Notes under the pieces: generated by a model
The model's input: the letters and a program-made list of their open reading frames with translations, nothing else
Told to the model about the DNA's origin: nothing
The model's database searches: none
Made by a program: the position numbers and the translations under genes
In this document: positions 22,255 to 26,018 of the stretch, piece by piece
Numbering within the stretch: the stretch's first letter is position 1
Layout: each line of letters starts with the position of its first letter
Source of the DNA: Nitrospira sp.
GTDB taxonomy: Bacteria; Nitrospirota; Nitrospiria; Nitrospirales; Nitrospiraceae
Length of the DNA: 26,018 nt
Direction: 5' to 3'
Assembly: GCA_037045225.1 (NCBI GenBank)
Contig: JBAOHZ010000005.1
Span: forward strand, 1 to 26,018

Positions 22255-23409
22255 TTACACTTGATTGTGTTCCCGCAAGGACCCGACAAGCTCCTTCTTG
22301 CTAATCAACAACGCGCCCAGCCCGAACAGTACTGTCGACAGCGTCACCAATCCGCCGATCACCGGAAGAAGCGACAGCCCTGAATAGAGGACCAGCCCCG
22401 CCACGAAGGGCCAGGCGAGCGACGACGAGTCGTCCTGCCGGCGAATCAGCATTTGCCCCACATAGGTCATCGCATACACTCTCGCCAGATAGACGGTCGC
22501 ACCGTACAACGCGAGCAGGAACAGGCCGATCGGCAGCGCGAACAAGGTGACGACGAAACTCAACGCGACCACGGGCGTGGCAACCAGCGCGACCGTGCCC
22601 CAACCAAGGGACGGGGCCGGACGCTCGCGGATCGTCGCGGTGACCCGCCGGGCAAACATCGGATAGACCCGCAAGAGTACCAACCCCAGGATCAACGTCG
22701 AGACAAAGCTGGTGAACGCAGCCATGAGCCAGATGCCGACGATCCCCTTGCGCGCCCGTTCGATACTCCAGCCTTCGGGTAACGGCCGTTGCGTCATCTC
22801 ACCGCGAACGGTCGCCTCTTCATCGATAGAGGGGGCCGCTTCCCCCCAGTACCGCAGCCTGCCTCCGACCATGGCCTTCGAGGTGAGACGTACCGACCCC
22901 GCCGCCACAACCAAATCGCGCTCAATCTGGTTCGAGACCGTCGCGGTCCAGGCCCCGACCCTTGCGTCTCGACCGACAGATCCGGCAAGTTGCACATGAC
23001 CGCCGCCGGCGAGGAGGTTCTCCCGCACCTTCGCCGTCTCGCTCACATGTACATCCGCGCCGCCAAGGGTGGCATTCCTCCCGATCGTTCCACTCACGGT
23101 CACCTGCGCACCTACGACCCTGGCATCCTGGGCCACGGTGCCGGACAGGATCACTTTGGCCCCTGCCACGATCACATCTCCGTTGACCACTCCATCCACA
23201 AGCACCTCACCACCGGCGGCATACAGGTCACCGTTGATGATGCCGGAAATTTCCACATGCGGACCGAAGGCAAAATAATCCCCCTGCACGACCTGCCCGG
23301 CGCGTAAAACGGCCCGCTCCTTCCATGGCGCGCGAGGCGCCGGTTCATCGGCCTGGACAACAGCCGGCAGCATGCACAGGATCAACAACATTACCCTACG
23401 TGTCGTCAT
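22255..23409 (-). CDS. Bactofilin-like polymer-forming protein with C-terminal membrane domain
   Basis: The product has 384 residues. A signal peptide (about 6-28) is followed by a repetitive beta-helix (about 35-190) with six- to nine-residue rungs such as GDLYAAGGEVLVDGVVNGDVIVAGAKVILSG, as in bactofilins and polymer-forming cytoskeletal proteins. Three to four transmembrane helices then follow (about 215-380), including a paired VALVATPVVALSFVVTLFALPIGLFLLALYG. The beta-helix would lie outside the cytoplasm. AGGAGG lies 8 nt before the ATG at 23409. It may scaffold or mark the envelope near the Mla transporter; this is inference from position. It ends 20 nt before mlaE. Confidence 0.88.
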   Translation of the reverse strand: MTTRRVMLLILCMLPAVVQADEPAPRAPWKERAVLRAGQVVQGDYFAFGPHVEISGIINGDLYAAGGEVLVDGVVNGDVIVAGAKVILSGTVAQDARVVGAQVTVSGTIGRNATLGGADVHVSETAKVRENLLAGGGHVQLAGSVGRDARVGAWTATVSNQIERDLVVAAGSVRLTSKAMVGGRLRYWGEAAPSIDEEATVRGEMTQRPLPEGWSIERARKGIVGIWLMAAFTSFVSTLILGLVLLRVYPMFARRVTATIRERPAPSLGWGTVALVATPVVALSFVVTLFALPIGLFLLALYGATVYLARVYAMTYVGQMLIRRQDDSSSLAWPFVAGLVLYSGLSLLPVIGGLVTLSTVLFGLGALLISKKELVGSLREHNQV

Positions 23410-23460
23410 GTGGATGGCCTCCTGAATGCTCACAGCATGAACCCAACTCGGGACCCGCCT

Positions 23461-23886
23461 TCATCGTGGCAGAACACCTGCGCCGAATCGATAGACCAGA
23501 TCTCCGCCGAAATAACTCGCAATCAACAGGAGCAGCCCGCCGCTCAGGCCGATCACCAGCGCCAGCTTCGGCTGCTCCCGTATCCAACCCATGGAGGATG
23601 CCACACGCAACCCGAGCAGACCGAGAAAGACCCAGAATACCGAGCCCCCGAGCTCCTCGTGAATTTCGATGGCCTCTTTCGGAATCCCGATGCGTTCAGC
23701 CGCCTCTTCGGCAAAATGTCCGGTGATCACCGCGACTCCGGCCGCCAGGATCCCGAGCACCAGCAGAGAGAAACTAGTGTCTCGAAACTGCTGGCTCCGC
23801 CATCGAAACGCCAAGACATCAAACAGAATGCTCGCCAACAACAACGCGATTGGAAAATGGACGACCATCGGATGGATTGGATGCAT
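23461..23886 (-). CDS. DUF2231 membrane protein
   Basis: The product has 141 residues with four transmembrane helices. HPIHPMVVHFPIALLLASILFDVLA (2-26) opens the protein and is the hallmark of the DUF2231 family: histidine-rich start, then a conserved HFP in the first helix. A further GHFAEEAAERIGIPKEAIEIHEELG segment carries conserved histidines. Heme or metal binding has been suggested for relatives but is not established here. GGAG lies 7 nt before the ATG at 23886; a TTG 18 nt upstream is less likely. It lies 51 nt upstream of the bactofilin-like gene. Confidence 0.9.
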   Translation of the reverse strand: MHPIHPMVVHFPIALLLASILFDVLAFRWRSQQFRDTSFSLLVLGILAAGVAVITGHFAEEAAERIGIPKEAIEIHEELGGSVFWVFLGLLGLRVASSMGWIREQPKLALVIGLSGGLLLLIASYFGGDLVYRFGAGVLPR

Positions 23887-24201
23887 GCCTTCTCCTTCCT
23901 TCAACCGGGTGACTCAACGCAGTCTTTTTCAGTATCGCCACGCACAGAGGCCTCCTCATGATCGGCGCCTTCCGGATCAGAAGTGCAAGGATGGAGCCCT
24001 ACTCCTTGCAGGCGCAACGGCAGCTGAAAGCTTACAGCAAGACCGGAGAGGAAAAGAAGAGAACCTGACAAGGCGAGTCAGAATCGGGGAGGACTGCTAC
24101 AGAGAGACTCCTCGCCCCTGTGGCAGAATGCACCAGAGGCGAGGGATCAGAACAAAACACCGCATCTACTTCGCATGCAACCAGCGAGTCGCTCCTTCAG
24201 C
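23887..24201. other. Gap downstream of the glycosyltransferase
   Basis: These 315 nt show no gene. An 8-bp inverted repeat, TGCAAGGA (23984-23991) and TCCTTGCA (24003-24010), with an 11-nt loop could be a terminator or operator for the flanking minus-strand genes. No T-run follows. The DUF2231 promoter should lie near 23900-23950. Confidence 0.4.
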
Positions 24202-25911
24202 TCACAGCACCCGGGCGGAGGTCTGCTCCTGCACGGAGAGCAGGAACAAATGCTTGCGACCAGGTTGCCGAAACTCCTGCAGTCTTCCCACGACCAGCCC
24301 CGCGTTCGCCTGTAGCGCAGCGGCATGTTGTTCTTCAGTCACCACCCGGATAGCCCCATGTTTGCGCACGGCTTCCAGCACCGCATCCTGACTCGACAGA
24401 TCCGGTACCACTGTGTCCCGCTTCAGGTAATACAGCGCATCTTCATTCTTCGGCCATCCGGGGATATACATGAACAGGATGGGCTGCGTTCCCAGCGCCA
24501 GGGCTTTGATTTCCTCCACGGCCTTCCGGGGCGACGCGGCCTGATCGATCGCGGGAAACACGTAGTTCACCACCAGCACTACATAGGCAACCGCCAGCGC
24601 TCCGACCACCGTGAGCGCCACGCGGACGCGTGATCTGACGACAGCATAGAGCAACAACCCAGCCAATGAGACAATCGTCGCAATGAACGTCGGCGACACC
24701 ACGGCAGTAGACACCAGCCAGCGGCGGCGAAGCGGCGCGGCGCCGAAGAACATCCCGGCGGCAAAGGTCACCGCCAACACCGCCAGCAAAACTCTCAGGA
24801 GCGGAGCCATCGCGCCGGGCTCCTCGGCTGAGGAGAAGACCCGGTGATAGTAGTATCCGATCATCAAGCCGATACCGGGCACGACCGTCGTGAGATAGGG
24901 CTCACGTTTGAGCGTGGCCAGGCTGAAGGCTGTGAAGAGGCCCAACACCCAGACCAGCAAGAGCAACTCCGTGGGGTGAGAACGAAACGGCCGTTGCGCC
25001 CACAGCAACAGGAGCGCTGACGGAAGCACCGCACACCAGGGGAAAAAGTCGGCCCACATCATCCCCAGATACCAATAGAGAGGATGCCCGTCTGTCGCCG
25101 CGCCGGACGAGCGGCCCCACCCGGTATTCCACACAGACTGGATGGCACTACCGAGCTTGAAATGATGCTGATAACCGGGACCCAGCATCTGCGCATATCC
25201 CGCCATCATCGCGACGGCCAACGCCAAACCGGCCCAGAAATAGCCGTCCTTCAACATCCGCGTATCGCGCTGGATGGCGGCATAGAGCGCCATGACCAGC
25301 AATGGCAAGAAAAACCCATGCATCTCTTTCAACATTGACCCGAGGGCCATGCTCACGAAGGCCAGCAGATACCATCGCGAGCTTCGTCCCAGCAATTGCA
25401 CCTGAATCCAGGCAAAGAGGGCGAGCGTGACCAGAAATGTGAGGGTCGAATCGAACAGCACACGACGGCCGTACCACAGAAAGACATGGCTGGTGGCAAC
25501 GACGAGCGCCGCCCAAAATCCCGCCGTCGGCGACACCAGCCTGACCCCAAGCACATACGTCAGGACGATAGTTCCCGCGGCCGCCAGGGAGCCAGGCAAC
25601 CGTAAGGCAATTTCGTGGTCGCCCCAAATCGACGTTGAAAGATTGAGCAGCCAAAAGAACAGCGGCGGCTTATTGAAATACGGCGTATCGTGATAGGTCA
25701 GGTCGAAAAATTCCCGGCGGCGTCCCATTTCTCCCGCAATACCGGCATAGAGACCTTCGCTACCTTCCAATAACGACAGATGGAGATTGGCAAAATAGGC
25801 CCAGCCTCCGACCAGCGCCAACACCAACATTTCAAGATGCTGACGACTGGCGAAACTCCACGGCTGCTCTTGCTCCACAACATCCTGGCTCATCACCCTT
25901 CCCACCGACAT
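24202..25911 (-). CDS. ArnT-like GT-C glycosyltransferase (dolichyl/undecaprenyl-phosphate sugar type)
   Basis: This 569-residue integral membrane protein of the PMT/ArnT (GT83-like) family has about eleven to thirteen transmembrane helices. The first periplasmic loop has SLLEGSEGLYAGIAGEMG (46-63) with the expected acidic pair, followed by FFDLTYHDTPYFNKPPLFFWLL, the K-P-P-L signature. A soluble C-terminal domain (about 470-569) follows. Such enzymes move a sugar from a lipid carrier onto lipid A, protein or another envelope target. The start at 25911 has a GGGGAG just upstream; an ATG at 25893 with GGAAGG is a close alternative. No modification pathway genes adjoin, so the donor sugar is unknown. 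Confidence 0.9.
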   Translation of the reverse strand: MSVGRVMSQDVVEQEQPWSFASRQHLEMLVLALVGGWAYFANLHLSLLEGSEGLYAGIAGEMGRRREFFDLTYHDTPYFNKPPLFFWLLNLSTSIWGDHEIALRLPGSLAAAGTIVLTYVLGVRLVSPTAGFWAALVVATSHVFLWYGRRVLFDSTLTFLVTLALFAWIQVQLLGRSSRWYLLAFVSMALGSMLKEMHGFFLPLLVMALYAAIQRDTRMLKDGYFWAGLALAVAMMAGYAQMLGPGYQHHFKLGSAIQSVWNTGWGRSSGAATDGHPLYWYLGMMWADFFPWCAVLPSALLLLWAQRPFRSHPTELLLLVWVLGLFTAFSLATLKREPYLTTVVPGIGLMIGYYYHRVFSSAEEPGAMAPLLRVLLAVLAVTFAAGMFFGAAPLRRRWLVSTAVVSPTFIATIVSLAGLLLYAVVRSRVRVALTVVGALAVAYVVLVVNYVFPAIDQAASPRKAVEEIKALALGTQPILFMYIPGWPKNEDALYYLKRDTVVPDLSSQDAVLEAVRKHGAIRVVTEEQHAAALQANAGLVVGRLQEFRQPGRKHLFLLSVQEQTSARVL

Positions 25912-25980
25912 ATCTCCCCGACCTCCCCTTCAAGTGAATGGATCTCCGTTACGATCCGTCCGACGCCGCACGTGACGCAG

Positions 25981-26015
25981 TATAAATTGTCATGCGCCTC
26001 TTATAAAGTGTGATG
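25981..26015. repeat. 21-bp-phased direct repeat upstream of the glycosyltransferase
   Basis: TATAAATTGTCATG (25981-25994) and TATAAAGTGTGATG (26002-26015) agree at 11 of 14 positions with an offset of exactly 21 bp, two helical turns. The pair lies 70-105 nt upstream of the glycosyltransferase start on the minus strand, where a regulator would bind. The right part may continue beyond the window. Confidence 0.5.
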
Positions 26016-26018
26016 AGC

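Noticed and set aside
21161..22264. Long plus-strand open frame (367 codons) opposite mlaE
   Set aside because: The translation is low-complexity and charged. The minus strand encodes an unmistakable MlaE permease.
1..26018. CRISPR array, rRNA, tRNA, transposase or prophage genes
   Set aside because: No regularly spaced repeat array, no tRNA or rRNA-like block, and no recognisable transposase, integrase or phage structural gene was seen on either strand.

Overview
The window looks like a chromosomal segment of a Gram-negative chemolithotroph. A Nitrospira-like member of the Nitrospirota is the best guess. The basis is high GC, a very high density of small c-type cytochromes, a Rieske/cytochrome b-c complex with the cytochrome c domain fused to cytochrome b, and an Mla-type lipid transporter. 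This placement is inference; there is no rRNA or other phylogenetic marker here. Almost every gene is on the minus strand. The single confident plus-strand gene is a YbaK-type deacylase near 12.7 kb.

Left third (1-9916), inorganic sulfur oxidation and electron transfer. Reading leftwards on the minus strand there are three groups. (a) A Rieske protein, a cytochrome b fused to cytochrome c, a small monoheme cytochrome c, a Tll0287-like (DUF3365) heme protein, then soxC and a short monoheme soxD. (b) A lone TsdA-type diheme thiosulfate dehydrogenase lipoprotein. (c) An OsmC-family protein, a Tat-exported SorA-type sulfite dehydrogenase, a translationally coupled diheme cytochrome c, and a large tetraheme cytochrome that runs off the left edge. 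Two sulfite-oxidase-fold molybdenum enzymes, each with its own cytochrome, therefore lie beside a thiosulfate dehydrogenase and a bc-type complex. I count 14 CxxCH heme sites in the first 12 kb. No soxXYZAB genes are visible.

Middle (10.0-18.4 kb), stress and housekeeping accessory genes: a two-CBS-domain protein, a DUF2892 membrane protein, a c'-like monoheme cytochrome with a small cytochrome c, YbaK, a second OsmC-family protein, Rnk overlapping a tandem universal stress protein, a diverged sugar-phosphate nucleotidyltransferase, a 36-residue membrane peptide, and two membrane proteins (one unrecognised, one VIT-like).

Right third (18.4-26 kb), cell envelope: an Mla-type ABC system (MlaE with an N-terminal STAS domain, MlaF, MlaD, auxiliary lipoprotein), interrupted between mlaE and mlaF by a 122-bp palindromic element with terminal inverted repeats. 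It is followed rightwards by a bactofilin-like beta-helical membrane protein, a DUF2231 membrane protein and an ArnT-like glycosyltransferase. Several non-coding structures stand out: a pair of 61-bp imperfect direct repeats upstream of the DUF2892 gene, a cluster of CTACA(G/C) motifs in the tsdA-soxD gap, and a 21-bp-phased direct repeat upstream of the glycosyltransferase.
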